Assembly (NCBI GenBank): GCA_017561985.1
Contig: JAFZAZ010000005.1
Location: forward strand, 29,139 to 93,138
Source of the DNA: Lachnospiraceae bacterium
Lineage (GTDB): Bacteria > Bacillota_A > Clostridia > Lachnospirales > Lachnospiraceae
Reading direction: 5' to 3'
Length of the DNA stretch: 64,000 nt
The translations under genes were made by a program, and so were the position numbers. Under the pieces are notes generated by a model. That model was not told the DNA's origin. It did not search any database and was given only the letters and a program-made list of their open reading frames with translations. This document shows, piece by piece, positions 1-8,040 of this stretch; the stretch's first letter is position 1; each line of letters starts with the position of its first letter.

Positions 1-901
1 CAAGAAGAAGTTCCACGCCGTAATCCGCCGTCTCGAGACGACCGAGAGAATTGATGCACGGACCGATCACAAACGAGAGGTCATACGTGCAGATCGGCGC
101 CGAAATGCCGGCGCACGAAGCGAGCATCTGAAGTCCGCGGTTCCACTTGCCGAGCGGCTTTTTAAGTCCCGCGCGTACGATCGCTCTCGCGGCCCCCGTG
201 AGCTCCATGACGTCACAGATCGTGGCGAGCGCAAGTATTTCCGCATGTTCCGCAAAATACCCCGGCTCCCCGTACGATGCAAGCAATGCATCCGCAAGAG
301 CCGCCGCCACAACGGCACCGCACAGGACCTTCGCATCCGGGTCACCGTCGAGCTTCGGGTCGACAATGCAGTCCGCACCGGGAAGCTCCTTGAGCGGCTC
401 GTGATGATCGGTGACGATTGTCCGTATTCCGAGCCCTTTGGCTGCGTTCAGCTCGCGCACGGCAGCGATCCCGTTGTCCACGGTAACGATCGTTCCGATG
501 CCGTCAAATGCGGCCGCACGCACCATCTCAGCGGAGATTCCGTAGCCGTCCGTCACTCTGTCGGGGATGCGGTAATCAACCTTGACATTAAGCGATCGAA
601 GCGCATTGACAAGCAAAAACGTTCCCGTGACACCGTCGACATCGTAATCACCGACGACACGGATCGGTCTTCCCTCGTCGATCGCCTCGCGCATCACGCG
701 CACAAATGCGTCCGTCTTCGAAAGCTTCGGCACTTCTGCGGATGCATTTTCCGCAAGAAATGCAGCTACGGCTTCCTCAGTGCGGTATCCGCGGTTCCAG
801 AGGATTCTTGCGCACACGTCGCTCAGACCGAAGCGCTGCATCAATCCCGACACATCGCCCGGCCGCATCGTGTTCATCCAAACCTCTTCCGCTCTGCGCA
901 T
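1..901 (-). CDS. recJ: Single-stranded-DNA exonuclease RecJ, N-terminal part
   Basis: This is a 5'-3' single-strand DNA exonuclease of recombination and mismatch repair; the gene runs off the left edge of the window, so only about 300 residues are present. The translated part carries the DHH phosphoesterase motifs in order: DYDVDG, VDNG, TDHHE (the DHH motif) and a later ICDVMEL segment, followed by INSLGR. The start at 901 is chosen because GGAGG stands five bases upstream; an ATG at 913 lies in frame but its ribosome binding site would be too close. It lies just downstream of secDF, the arrangement known from Bacillus (secDF-recJ-apt-relA). Family assignment is secure; the C-terminal domains cannot be seen. 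Confidence 0.93.
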   Translation of the reverse strand, partial: MRRAEEVWMNTMRPGDVSGLMQRFGLSDVCARILWNRGYRTEEAVAAFLAENASAEVPKLSKTDAFVRVMREAIDEGRPIRVVGDYDVDGVTGTFLLVNALRSLNVKVDYRIPDRVTDGYGISAEMVRAAAFDGIGTIVTVDNGIAAVRELNAAKGLGIRTIVTDHHEPLKELPGADCIVDPKLDGDPDAKVLCGAVVAAALADALLASYGEPGYFAEHAEILALATICDVMELTGAARAIVRAGLKKPLGKWNRGLQMLASCAGISAPICTYDLSFVIGPCINSLGRLETADYGVELLL

Positions 902-929
902 GACCGCCTCCATTTTCCTGATACATAAA

Positions 930-955
930 CTGCCGGACCTTTGCAAGTCCGGCAG
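930..955 (-). terminator. Hairpin between secDF and recJ
   Basis: A nine-base perfect stem (CTGCCGGAC with GTCCGGCAG) with an eight-base loop lies between the secDF stop and the recJ start. On the minus strand it is followed only by TTTATG, so it could be a weak terminator or attenuator that lowers read-through into recJ. Confidence 0.5.
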
Positions 956-985
956 CAGTTTCCGAACTTACGGTTCGAACAACTC

Positions 986-3238
986 TTATGCGCGTTCCGA
1001 TTTCATAACCTTTGTCTTAAAGAAGTACCAAAGCGTACCCGCGATACATACGGACGAGTAACCGCCGCAGATGATACCGACTGCCATCGGGATCGCGAAG
1101 ATGCGGATCGACTCGACGCCGAGGATGATCAGCATCACTACCGTGATCAATGTCGTCACGGAGGTGTGGATGCTTCGCGTCAACGTCTCGCTGATGCTTC
1201 GGTTGACGACATCCGCCAGGCTCTCCTTCTTCTTCATCTCCTCGAGGTTCTCGCGGAGACGGTCGAAGATAACGATCGTAGCGTTGATACTGTAACCGAC
1301 GATCGTCAGCATACATGCGATGAAGTTCGTGTCAACGGTAAGCTTCACCACCGCGTACAGACAGAGAACTACAAGGATGTCATGCACAAGCGCAAGCACG
1401 GAGCTCGTCGCAAACGCAATGTTCTTGAAGCGGATCCAGATGTACAGAAGCATTGCGATGGTTGCGATGATAACCGCTACGATCGCGTCGCGCTTCATCT
1501 CGCCCGAAACGGTACCGCTGATGGTCTCCGTCTCGATTGCGGACTCTGCGACGTTGTATTTTTCGAGCAAGGATTTCTTGAGAGTGTTCAGGGTCTCCTC
1601 GCTGATGGAAGCCATCTTGAGAACGAGAATGTCGCTGCCCTTGACCGCCGATACGGTTGCCTTCTCGCCGATGCTGTCGCTCACATGTTTCTCCATGTCG
1701 GCGTTCGAAGGAACGTTGCCGTCGAAGGTTACCTGGACCGATGTTCCGCCGACGAAATCAAGTCCGTACGAAAGTGCGTCGCCGGTCGAAGCCTTGTTGC
1801 CGATCAGCGTCGCGATGCAAAGAATGATAATCGCGCCGGAGATGCATGCGTACTTCTTCCAGTTCTGTACGATGTTGAGCGTCTTGGCCGGCTTTGCGAT
1901 GCCGTAAGCGCCGGGACGGTCAACGCCGACATAGTAGAATGCACGCATGACGAAGTTCGTCACGACAAATGCGGTGAACATCGAAACAACAATACCGATG
2001 CCGAGCGTCGTGGCAAAGCCCTTGATAACGCCGGTTCCCATGAAGTACAGCACGATCGCTGCGATCAGGGTTGTTACGTTACCGTCAACGATGGCCGAGA
2101 GAGCCTTGCGGTAACCGATCTTCATAGCCGAGCGAACCGTCTTGCCGGTTGCCAGCTCCTCTTTGATTCGTGTGAAAATGATGACGTTCGCGTCGACGGC
2201 CATACCGATGGAAAGTATGATACCGGCGATACCGGGAAGCGTCAGTGTCACGTTGCACAGAAGAAGGAGTGCAAGGACAATTCCGAGGTACGTGATCAAG
2301 CTGATGCATGCCGAGAGACCCGGAATGCGGTAGAAAATGATCATGTACAGGCATACAAGAATGAAACCGATGAGACCGGCGATCAGACCGGTATTCAATG
2401 CGCGACTTCCGAGCGTAGCGCCTACCACATTCGAGCGGAGAACTTCAAGCTCGATCGGGAGCGCACCGATACGGATGATCGTTGCAAGGTTCTGCGCGTC
2501 TTCCATCGACTTCGAACCGGTGATGACAGCCTCGCCGCCCGAGATCTTCTCGTTTACGTTCGGAGCGCTGTACACTTCGTTGTCATAGATGATTGCGATC
2601 TTGCGCTGAAGCGAACCGCTTGCGTACTGCGTGCATGCCTCGGTACCCTCGGCAAACTTCTGCGCGCCTTCCGCATCAAGCGTCAGCTGTACAAGATACT
2701 CGATCGCCGAAGTCTGGCTGTTCTGGCGTGCAACCGCCTCTGCGTTCGAAACGTTTTTACCGTCTACGACAACGCAGCCCGCCTCGATGATCTCCTGCAT
2801 GGAACGCGCAAGGCGATATCCGGACTCCGTGCTGGAATCCTCGCGGATATTTACATTGCCATCCTTATCCATCGTGTAAATGAAGTAGATGTTACCTGCG
2901 TTTCCGAGCGTCTCGAAAACCTTCTCGGCGTTGTCGACGCCGGGCACGTCTACGTTCACGCGGTTATTTCCCTCGAGGTATACGTGGGATTCGGTACTCA
3001 GATTGGTAGCTCTCTTCTCGAGCTTCGTCTGAATATCGCTCATTTCCGTAGAAGACGGATTGTCGATTACCGTGCGGTACGTAACGCTTACGCCGCCGGC
3101 GAGATCGAGTCCGAGGTGAATGTCCTGTGCTCCGGGGATCTTGTCATTCACATACCCGAAATACCCCCAAAGGCCGATCGCAGCAATCACGAGAACGATC
3201 ACTGTGAACATCCAAAAACCTTTTGTTCTGTCTTTCAT
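986..3238 (-). CDS. secDF: Protein translocase subunit SecD/SecF fusion
   Basis: This 750-residue membrane protein uses the proton gradient to help SecYEG pull exported proteins across the cytoplasmic membrane. It is a natural fusion of SecD and SecF. One transmembrane helix lies near residues 10-30. The SecD signature GLDLAGG follows, then the periplasmic domain and a helix bundle with the VDANVIIF motif. The SecF half starts with GLDFVGGTS and ends with a bundle carrying GYSINATIVIFDR. Full length for the fused form. AAGGAAGG precedes the ATG by six bases. Its partner yajC is in this window near 42.2 kb, next to tgt, rather than adjacent. recJ lies downstream on the same strand. Confidence 0.96.
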   Translation of the reverse strand: MKDRTKGFWMFTVIVLVIAAIGLWGYFGYVNDKIPGAQDIHLGLDLAGGVSVTYRTVIDNPSSTEMSDIQTKLEKRATNLSTESHVYLEGNNRVNVDVPGVDNAEKVFETLGNAGNIYFIYTMDKDGNVNIREDSSTESGYRLARSMQEIIEAGCVVVDGKNVSNAEAVARQNSQTSAIEYLVQLTLDAEGAQKFAEGTEACTQYASGSLQRKIAIIYDNEVYSAPNVNEKISGGEAVITGSKSMEDAQNLATIIRIGALPIELEVLRSNVVGATLGSRALNTGLIAGLIGFILVCLYMIIFYRIPGLSACISLITYLGIVLALLLLCNVTLTLPGIAGIILSIGMAVDANVIIFTRIKEELATGKTVRSAMKIGYRKALSAIVDGNVTTLIAAIVLYFMGTGVIKGFATTLGIGIVVSMFTAFVVTNFVMRAFYYVGVDRPGAYGIAKPAKTLNIVQNWKKYACISGAIIILCIATLIGNKASTGDALSYGLDFVGGTSVQVTFDGNVPSNADMEKHVSDSIGEKATVSAVKGSDILVLKMASISEETLNTLKKSLLEKYNVAESAIETETISGTVSGEMKRDAIVAVIIATIAMLLYIWIRFKNIAFATSSVLALVHDILVVLCLYAVVKLTVDTNFIACMLTIVGYSINATIVIFDRLRENLEEMKKKESLADVVNRSISETLTRSIHTSVTTLITVVMLIILGVESIRIFAIPMAVGIICGGYSSVCIAGTLWYFFKTKVMKSERA

Positions 3239-3298
3239 AACGAACCTTCCTTACTGCGTAGGATTATGTGCGCAATACCCCGCGCACACACTTTTAAC

Positions 3299-3327
3299 AG
3301 TATAGCACAAGTTTTCCGAATTGAAAA
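3299..3327 (-). promoter_or_regulatory. Promoter of secDF
   Basis: On the minus strand there is a TATACT -10 box at 3299-3304 preceded by TGC (extended -10). A weak -35 (TTTTCA, 3322-3327) is 17 bases away. A 13-base stretch spanning this -10 recurs exactly in the addB promoter at 41.78 kb. Confidence 0.6.
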
Positions 3328-3340
3328 CATTAAATTACTG

Positions 3341-3369
3341 TTGCGTTTCTATTTTCGTTATGGTAAAAT
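3341..3369 (+). promoter_or_regulatory. Promoter of degV
   Basis: TTGCGT (3341-3346) and TAAAAT (3364-3369) are separated by exactly 17 bases, about 90 bases upstream of the degV start. The two divergent promoters share this short intergenic region with secDF. Confidence 0.6.
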
Positions 3370-3461
3370 ACCGATGTGGTTTTCAATTCTACGTGAGCGG
3401 TTTTTCAATCTCGCCACACTTTGATTGCAAAGACCGAATATCATTTTCCGGAGGCTTTATC

Positions 3462-4331
3462 ATGAACGAATACATCATCTCGACCGATTCCACCTGCGAC
3501 ATGCCACAGTCTTTCATACAGGAGCACGGCGTCGTCATCCAGGCACTGGAATACAGCGACGGCCAGAACGTATACAAGGACGGTCCGACGACGGATCTGA
3601 AGCAGTTTTACGACAACATGCGCAGCGGAACCGTGTACAAGACCAACGCGCTGAATCCGACCGATGCGATGAATTCGTTCCGTGAGATCCTTCTTCAGGG
3701 CAAGGATATTATCCACATTGCATTTTCGTCCGGACTGAGCTGCTCGTACGCAAACGTAAAGCTCGCTGCTACCGATCTCGCCGAGGAATTTCCCGAGAGA
3801 AAGATTATCGTTATCGATTCGCTCGCAGCTTCCATGGGACAGGGTCTGGTTGTATATTACGCATGCAAGAAGAAGGAGGAAGGCGCTACGATCGAGGAGC
3901 TCGCAAGCTGGTTTGAGGCAAATGTGCTCCACTTCTGCCATCAATTCACGGTTGAGGATCTCGTATACCTCATGCGCGGCGGCCGCGTAAGCCGTGTCTC
4001 CGCATTCCTCGGAACGCTCATCAACATCAAGCCTGTTCTTCACGTGGACAACGAGGGCCATCTGATTCCGACAAGCAAGGTTCGCGGACGTAAGAAGTCG
4101 CTGATCACGCTCGTCGACAACATGGAGCAGACCATCGGTTCCTACCGCGACAAAAACGAGATCGTTCTCATCTCCCACTGCGACTGCCTTGAGGACGCGC
4201 AGTTCGTCGGCAACCTCGTGACCGAGCGCTTCGGCATCACCAACATCGTTTACAACTACATCAACACGGTCATCGGTTCCCACAGCGGCCCCGGCACCGT
4301 AGCATTGTTCTTCCTTGGCGATGTGCGCTGA
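3462..4331 (+). CDS. DegV family fatty-acid-binding protein
   Basis: This 289-residue cytoplasmic protein belongs to the DegV/FakB family, which binds a single fatty acid and in several Gram-positives presents it to the fatty acid kinase FakA. The N-terminus has the family hallmark STDSTCDMP; a central SSGLS loop (fatty-acid carboxylate and phosphate site) and the VEDLVYLMRGGRVS helix follow, as does GPGTVALFF near the end. The start at 3462 is set by GGAGG seven bases upstream; longer open-frame starts lie within the promoter. No fakA is in the window, so a role as FakB is only an inference. The gene stands alone between its own promoter and terminator. Confidence 0.9.
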   Translation: MNEYIISTDSTCDMPQSFIQEHGVVIQALEYSDGQNVYKDGPTTDLKQFYDNMRSGTVYKTNALNPTDAMNSFREILLQGKDIIHIAFSSGLSCSYANVKLAATDLAEEFPERKIIVIDSLAASMGQGLVVYYACKKKEEGATIEELASWFEANVLHFCHQFTVEDLVYLMRGGRVSRVSAFLGTLINIKPVLHVDNEGHLIPTSKVRGRKKSLITLVDNMEQTIGSYRDKNEIVLISHCDCLEDAQFVGNLVTERFGITNIVYNYINTVIGSHSGPGTVALFFLGDVR

Positions 4332-4396
4332 CGGAATATAACACTTCGAGGAACGTCGCCTATACGGCTTTCCACAGAACTATTACGGAAAATGAA

Positions 4397-4428
4397 ATCC
4401 CCGAGCGGTCTCCCGCCCGGGGATTTTT
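4397..4428 (+). terminator. Terminator of degV
   Basis: A GC-rich stem, ATCCCCGAGCGG pairing with CCGCCCGGGGAT with one mismatch, is followed by TTTTT. It separates degV from the convergent gene that ends at 4478. Confidence 0.8.
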
Positions 4429-4477
4429 CCGGTTCTGCAATAATACGTCCTGGTTCCGCAGTCTTTTGCGGTTTCCC

Positions 4478-5059
4478 TTATGCCCAGGGATCCTGTTCCG
4501 CGGGAACGCGGATGTCTGCGAGCAAACCCTTGAACGAATCCGAGAAGATGAACCATTCACCGGTCGATTTCTTCTGGCGAAGCGTCACCTGACGCGGCGT
4601 GTCGGCACCGCCCGATGCGATCCACAGCGTGAGGTATCCGTCCGCAAAATTCGTGCGGCTGTACGGATTCTCCGAAACCGTGATCGTATACGGTGAGCTC
4701 GGCATGTAATTGTTCTGAGGCGTTGCGCCCTTGAAGTACGAGCGAACCTTGTACGCGTTGTTGTCGCGGAAACGGTCGCGAATGAAAGCAACATCCATCG
4801 GCGAGAGCGCGTCGTGTCCCTTCAGATAGTTCATCATCGCAACGGCCGTATTCTCGTCCGTCGGGAAGATGTTCAGTGCGCAGATGCACAGCGCGGCAAC
4901 CGCATACGGGCTCTGCATGTTCGCGTACGGCAGCGCCTTCATCGCCTCGAGCGACGTCGGAATGTCAGCAAACAAAATGTCCTGCGACACATTCGAGGGC
5001 GTTTCGGTTCCGCCGAGAGCTTTTGTCACCGTCTTCTTCAAGTCATCAAAAAAGCCCAT
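4478..5059 (-). CDS. Uncharacterised protein, DUF6935-like
   Basis: A 193-residue predicted cytoplasmic protein without signal peptide or membrane helix. It opens with MGFFDDLKK and has a short alpha-helical middle (a LEAMKALPYANMQSPYAVAALCICALN region) with a later segment on growth of a loop rich in N and P, then beta-rich repeats ending in a STGEWFIF stretch. It resembles small clostridial proteins classed as DUF6935, recalled from memory and not checked. AAGGAG-like sequence lies seven bases before the ATG at 5059; an upstream ATG in the same frame lies too near the promoter. The gene has its own promoter. No function can be given. Confidence 0.7.
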   Translation of the reverse strand: MGFFDDLKKTVTKALGGTETPSNVSQDILFADIPTSLEAMKALPYANMQSPYAVAALCICALNIFPTDENTAVAMMNYLKGHDALSPMDVAFIRDRFRDNNAYKVRSYFKGATPQNNYMPSSPYTITVSENPYSRTNFADGYLTLWIASGGADTPRQVTLRQKKSTGEWFIFSDSFKGLLADIRVPAEQDPWA

Positions 5060-5097
5060 GTCAATTCTCCTTCCTCGTATCCTTCGGATACACCGGA

Positions 5098-5126
5098 AGT
5101 ATACCACAAAACAGCGTTTCTTTCAA
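5098..5126 (-). promoter_or_regulatory. Promoter of the DUF6935-like gene
   Basis: TTGAAA (5121-5126) and TATACT (5098-5103) on the minus strand are 17 bases apart. A small hairpin (GTATCC-TTC-GGATAC) lies in the leader just before the ribosome binding site. Confidence 0.7.
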
Positions 5127-5138
5127 GATTTCGGCGCC

Positions 5139-6200
5139 TCACTCCTCCTTCGCCGTGCGTCCGCCGAACTTCATCATCTCCCACTCCGCAACCTCGCGCG
5201 GGAGGATCCTCCGCCGCATCATTCGCTCCGCGATCAGCACACAGTCGCCGTGTGCGTCCGGGTATTCGCGTTGCATCAGCCACTCGCTCACGTATCGTAT
5301 GCTTCGGATCGTGTCCTGCTCCTTCGTGCCGTTTTCCGCATATTGTGCATTGTCACCGCTTCTTTCATGCCCCCGCATTCGCGCGGCAAATGCAGCCTGC
5401 CACTCCGCATAAGCGCCCGCCGGCCTGTACTCCGCGCGCTCCTCGGCAACGCCGCCGGTAAACACGCGAAATGCCCCTGGCGACATCGCAAACCGGTCGA
5501 GATAATCGAGGGAACGCCCCTCTTCGATGTATTTTGCGAGAAGCCTTGTAATCTCCAGATAACAGCATCGCATCGTATGCCGCGGGAGCAGCTTCTGAAG
5601 CTTGAGCAGAGTCGGCTCGGGCGAGCCGCTTGCACCGTAGAAGACAAAGAAACATTTGTCGACCATGGAACGGTACCGGTCGTAGAACCCGGAAAATGCC
5701 GTGATCGTCGCGGGGAGGCACACCATCACCACATCGGCGCGCGCGAGCATCTCAACTGTCGTGTCGTTTTCGTTCGGTTCGAGATGCACGAACACATCGT
5801 CAAACAGTTCCTGAAGAAACTCGACGCGCTGGTCCAAAACCGCGTGCATGCCGTAGCGGTACGCACTAGCGGACAAACTCTGGTTCATCGGGAGAAACAT
5901 CACTCCGTTGCCGTCAACCTGAATCACCGAGCCGTACCTCGATGAGCGGTTTGTCTCGTGACATACATGGCGCAAAAACATCTCCCCCGGAAGATACGAC
6001 CCGCTGAAATCCGGATTCACCGAGTTGCGAATGGCATCGTATCGACTTCCGAGCAGGTGATACCCCAGGTTGCCTGCGTGGACGTAGTTTTCCAACAGCG
6101 CCACACGGATCGGGAACTGGCGGCAGCACATGCCGGCAACCAGGACAGCGATCGGGGCTGTCTCTGAGCGATACGCCGGAGACCATACTGCAATCAACAT
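5139..6200 (-). CDS. Unknown protein with degenerate MinD/ParA-like fold
   Basis: A 353-residue soluble protein of no clear family. The first 50 residues follow the pattern of ParA/MinD/CpaE ATPases (beta strand, loop, helix, then a VALLENY strand where VLLIDLD is usual, then a GNLGYHLLG segment), but the Walker A loop (KGGxGKT) is replaced by AYRSETAP, so nucleotide binding looks lost. A later ADVVMVCLPAT strand corresponds to the third strand of such proteins. The C-terminal 150 residues are charged, helical and Arg-rich. The start at 6200 is preceded by GGAGG with seven bases spacing. Its neighbours give no hint. The fold reading is my inference from pattern only. Confidence 0.7.
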   Translation of the reverse strand: MLIAVWSPAYRSETAPIAVLVAGMCCRQFPIRVALLENYVHAGNLGYHLLGSRYDAIRNSVNPDFSGSYLPGEMFLRHVCHETNRSSRYGSVIQVDGNGVMFLPMNQSLSASAYRYGMHAVLDQRVEFLQELFDDVFVHLEPNENDTTVEMLARADVVMVCLPATITAFSGFYDRYRSMVDKCFFVFYGASGSPEPTLLKLQKLLPRHTMRCCYLEITRLLAKYIEEGRSLDYLDRFAMSPGAFRVFTGGVAEERAEYRPAGAYAEWQAAFAARMRGHERSGDNAQYAENGTKEQDTIRSIRYVSEWLMQREYPDAHGDCVLIAERMMRRRILPREVAEWEMMKFGGRTAKEE

Positions 6201-6281
6201 ATTCGTACTCCTCCCTGCCCCGGACGGATTCCGGAGCGTTATTTCCGCCTCGCAGGCGCTCCCGCGAGGGGGATTGGTTCG

Positions 6282-6310
6282 ATTATATCAGTACGAAAAG
6301 ATACAGGCAA
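6282..6310 (-). promoter_or_regulatory. Promoter of the MinD-like gene
   Basis: TTGCCT (6305-6310) and TATAAT (6282-6287) on the minus strand, spacer 17. The 80-base leader then carries a CCTCGC/GCGAGG hairpin at 6248-6269. The rest of the 362-base gap 6201-6562 holds the terminator of the CYTH gene and AT-rich DNA in which I see no gene. Confidence 0.72.
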
Positions 6311-6365
6311 CCGCCGGTAGTATACTCTATTATTCGACAATCCAAAGCTTTTCTTGTGACTTCTG

Positions 6366-6433
6366 CACAAAAGAAAATGCATCCTTTCGGCATAATGTCG
6401 TACGCGTTCTTTCGCGTCTCCGAAGGATGCATT
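6366..6433 (-). terminator. Long hairpin terminator after the CYTH gene
   Basis: An inverted repeat (AATGCATCCTTTCGG at 6376 and CCGAAGGATGCATT ending at 6433, one bulge) encloses an inner ACGCG/CGCGT hairpin. On the minus strand it is followed by TTTTCTTTT. It lies about 130 bases after the CYTH stop, so a small structured RNA is an alternative reading. Confidence 0.55.
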
Positions 6434-6562
6434 GAATTTGTAGGAAAATGACAAAAACAAACCTGAAATTTCGTCAGTTCGTCTTCATAAAATAATGCAA
6501 TTTTCTTGCGTTACCATGCTAAAGATGAAAGATTTTCTTACATTTTTGCGGATTTTGTGCAA

Positions 6563-7054
6563 TTACAGCTCGTCCAGCGACGTCAATTCCGCGAGGAAGG
6601 AATTCCGATAGCGGCGATCGTTCGTGACTTCCTCCCCGAACCAGTCGGGAAGTTCCGAAAGCCCCGCCTCCTCTATGCTCGGAAATTCGATTTCGGCAGT
6701 CGCAAGCCCGGTGAGCACTCCGTGGTAAATGTCGAGCTCGATGATGTACGAAAGATGCGGAATGCGGTAGCGCGTCTTCCGAAGCATCGGCGACATCAGG
6801 TGTTTCGAAAGTCTCTCGTAAAGATCCGCGTCGATCGTCTCCTCGATCTCCACGTTCACGATCGCCTGCTTCGAGTCCGCAAGCTCCCTCTCCTCAGGTT
6901 TTCTCTTGATTGTGAGACAATACGTATCATCCGTACGGCGGATGCGGACCGTCGTTCCGCGGCTCGCAAGATATCCCTGCTCAAGCTCCGCATGCGGGTA
7001 GGATTCCAGATCCTCCGGCAGCATTTTCAGCAAAAACTTACGCTCGATTTCCAT
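6563..7054 (-). CDS. CYTH domain protein (triphosphate tunnel enzyme)
   Basis: A 163-residue CYTH/triphosphate-tunnel protein. The N-terminal MEIERKFLL supplies the ExExK signature, and alternating charged strands (VRIRR, CLTIKRK, VNVEIEET, YIIELDIYHG, ATAEIEFPS) supply the Glu/Arg/Lys pairs that line the tunnel. Bacterial members of this length usually hydrolyse tripolyphosphate or nucleoside triphosphates with a divalent metal; which substrate applies cannot be told here. AGGAGA lies eight bases before the start at 7054; longer in-frame starts would run into the divergent GNAT gene. It is divergent from the GNAT gene with a 74-base gap. Confidence 0.88.
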   Translation of the reverse strand: MEIERKFLLKMLPEDLESYPHAELEQGYLASRGTTVRIRRTDDTYCLTIKRKPEERELADSKQAIVNVEIEETIDADLYERLSKHLMSPMLRKTRYRIPHLSYIIELDIYHGVLTGLATAEIEFPSIEEAGLSELPDWFGEEVTNDRRYRNSFLAELTSLDEL

Positions 7055-7128
7055 TGCGCTTTCTCCTGTTTCATGGTACGATTTCGGCGGATTCACATGC
7101 ATCCGCACTATTCCGAAGGGGGCTTCAC

Positions 7129-8040
7129 ATGAAAGCCGTATGTTTTCTTCTAAAACCGAACGGGACCGAATCACCGTCCGAAAGCTTCTTCGCCGAAGCA
7201 GCCGGGGCAGGTGTTTCCGTGCGCATTTCTGCACCTGCATATACCGCGGAAAATGACACCGAAGCCCTGTACGTAACGGACGTTCCCGAGGTTGCCGCGC
7301 TCCTCGCGGAAGATGATCTTCCTGTGCTCTCCTACGAACACGACGGCGTGCGCATGCCCGGTTCCCACGTGATCCTCTCCCTATCGGACCTCACGCTTCA
7401 TGACTGCGAGGACGTCTACGCAGACCTCACCGGAAGCCGCCCCGTCATCTCCGACGGAAAATGGTCTCTTCTTCCGACCGGCGAGGACGATTTCGTCCGC
7501 GCGTTCGACATGTACCGTGAAGAGCCGTACATGCTGACCGAAGCTCAGTTGAAATACACCGAAAGCGACGTTCGCGCTCTCTTCGCAACGCGCGCTTCAC
7601 TCGCACAATGCTCCGGCGGATACGCAACGCTTCGCGCGATGCACGACGGTAAACTCATCGGATTCGTGAGCGCACTTCCGGACCCGGATGCAATCACGAT
7701 TGATTTCTATGTTCTCTCCGAACAACGCGGTCACGGCTACGCGAAAAACATGTGCCGCATGCTTCTCAAAGCGCTCGCGACACAGCGCAGAAACTTTGAT
7801 TTCCACAATTCCTACAGCGGAGTGTACGCACTCGTCCACCCCGACAATGCCGCGTCCGTAAAAACGCTGGAAGCGCTCGGCTTTCATAAAGCAAGCAACA
7901 ACGACCTCACTTCTTCACAGCCGGATGCGCCGCAAGAAATGCCTTTAACTGTGCAAGACCGCTCAGCCGGTCAGCCGCAGAAATCCCGTGCATCCCGACC
8001 GCTTCCGCGGCTCGTATATTATCTTCCCGATCATCGATAA
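7129..8040 (+). CDS. GNAT family N-acetyltransferase
   Basis: A 303-residue protein. The first ~105 residues (LYVTDVPEVAALLAEDDLPVLSYEHDG and following) look like a remnant of an HAD-type domain found in front of some clostridial GNAT proteins. Residues ~115-265 form the acetyltransferase fold, with acetyl-CoA loop SEQRGHGYAKNM and the late VHPDNAASVKTLEALGF motif. The acceptor is unknown. The ribosome binding site AGGGGGC lies seven bases before the ATG. The C-terminal ~45 residues are Pro/Ser-rich and coded antisense to the end of the convergent WYL-HAD gene (134-base overlap), so they may be a run-on rather than a domain. Confidence 0.85.
   Translation: MKAVCFLLKPNGTESPSESFFAEAAGAGVSVRISAPAYTAENDTEALYVTDVPEVAALLAEDDLPVLSYEHDGVRMPGSHVILSLSDLTLHDCEDVYADLTGSRPVISDGKWSLLPTGEDDFVRAFDMYREEPYMLTEAQLKYTESDVRALFATRASLAQCSGGYATLRAMHDGKLIGFVSALPDPDAITIDFYVLSEQRGHGYAKNMCRMLLKALATQRRNFDFHNSYSGVYALVHPDNAASVKTLEALGFHKASNNDLTSSQPDAPQEMPLTVQDRSAGQPQKSRASRPLPRLVYYLPDHR

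Noticed and set aside
941..3424. An 827-codon open frame on the plus strand across secDF
   Set aside because: It is antisense to secDF with a His/Arg/Asp-rich, low-complexity product typical of GC-rich shadow frames, and has no ribosome binding site.
6239..6460. A 73-codon minus-strand frame upstream of the MinD-like gene
   Set aside because: It covers a terminator hairpin and a promoter, and has no ribosome binding site.
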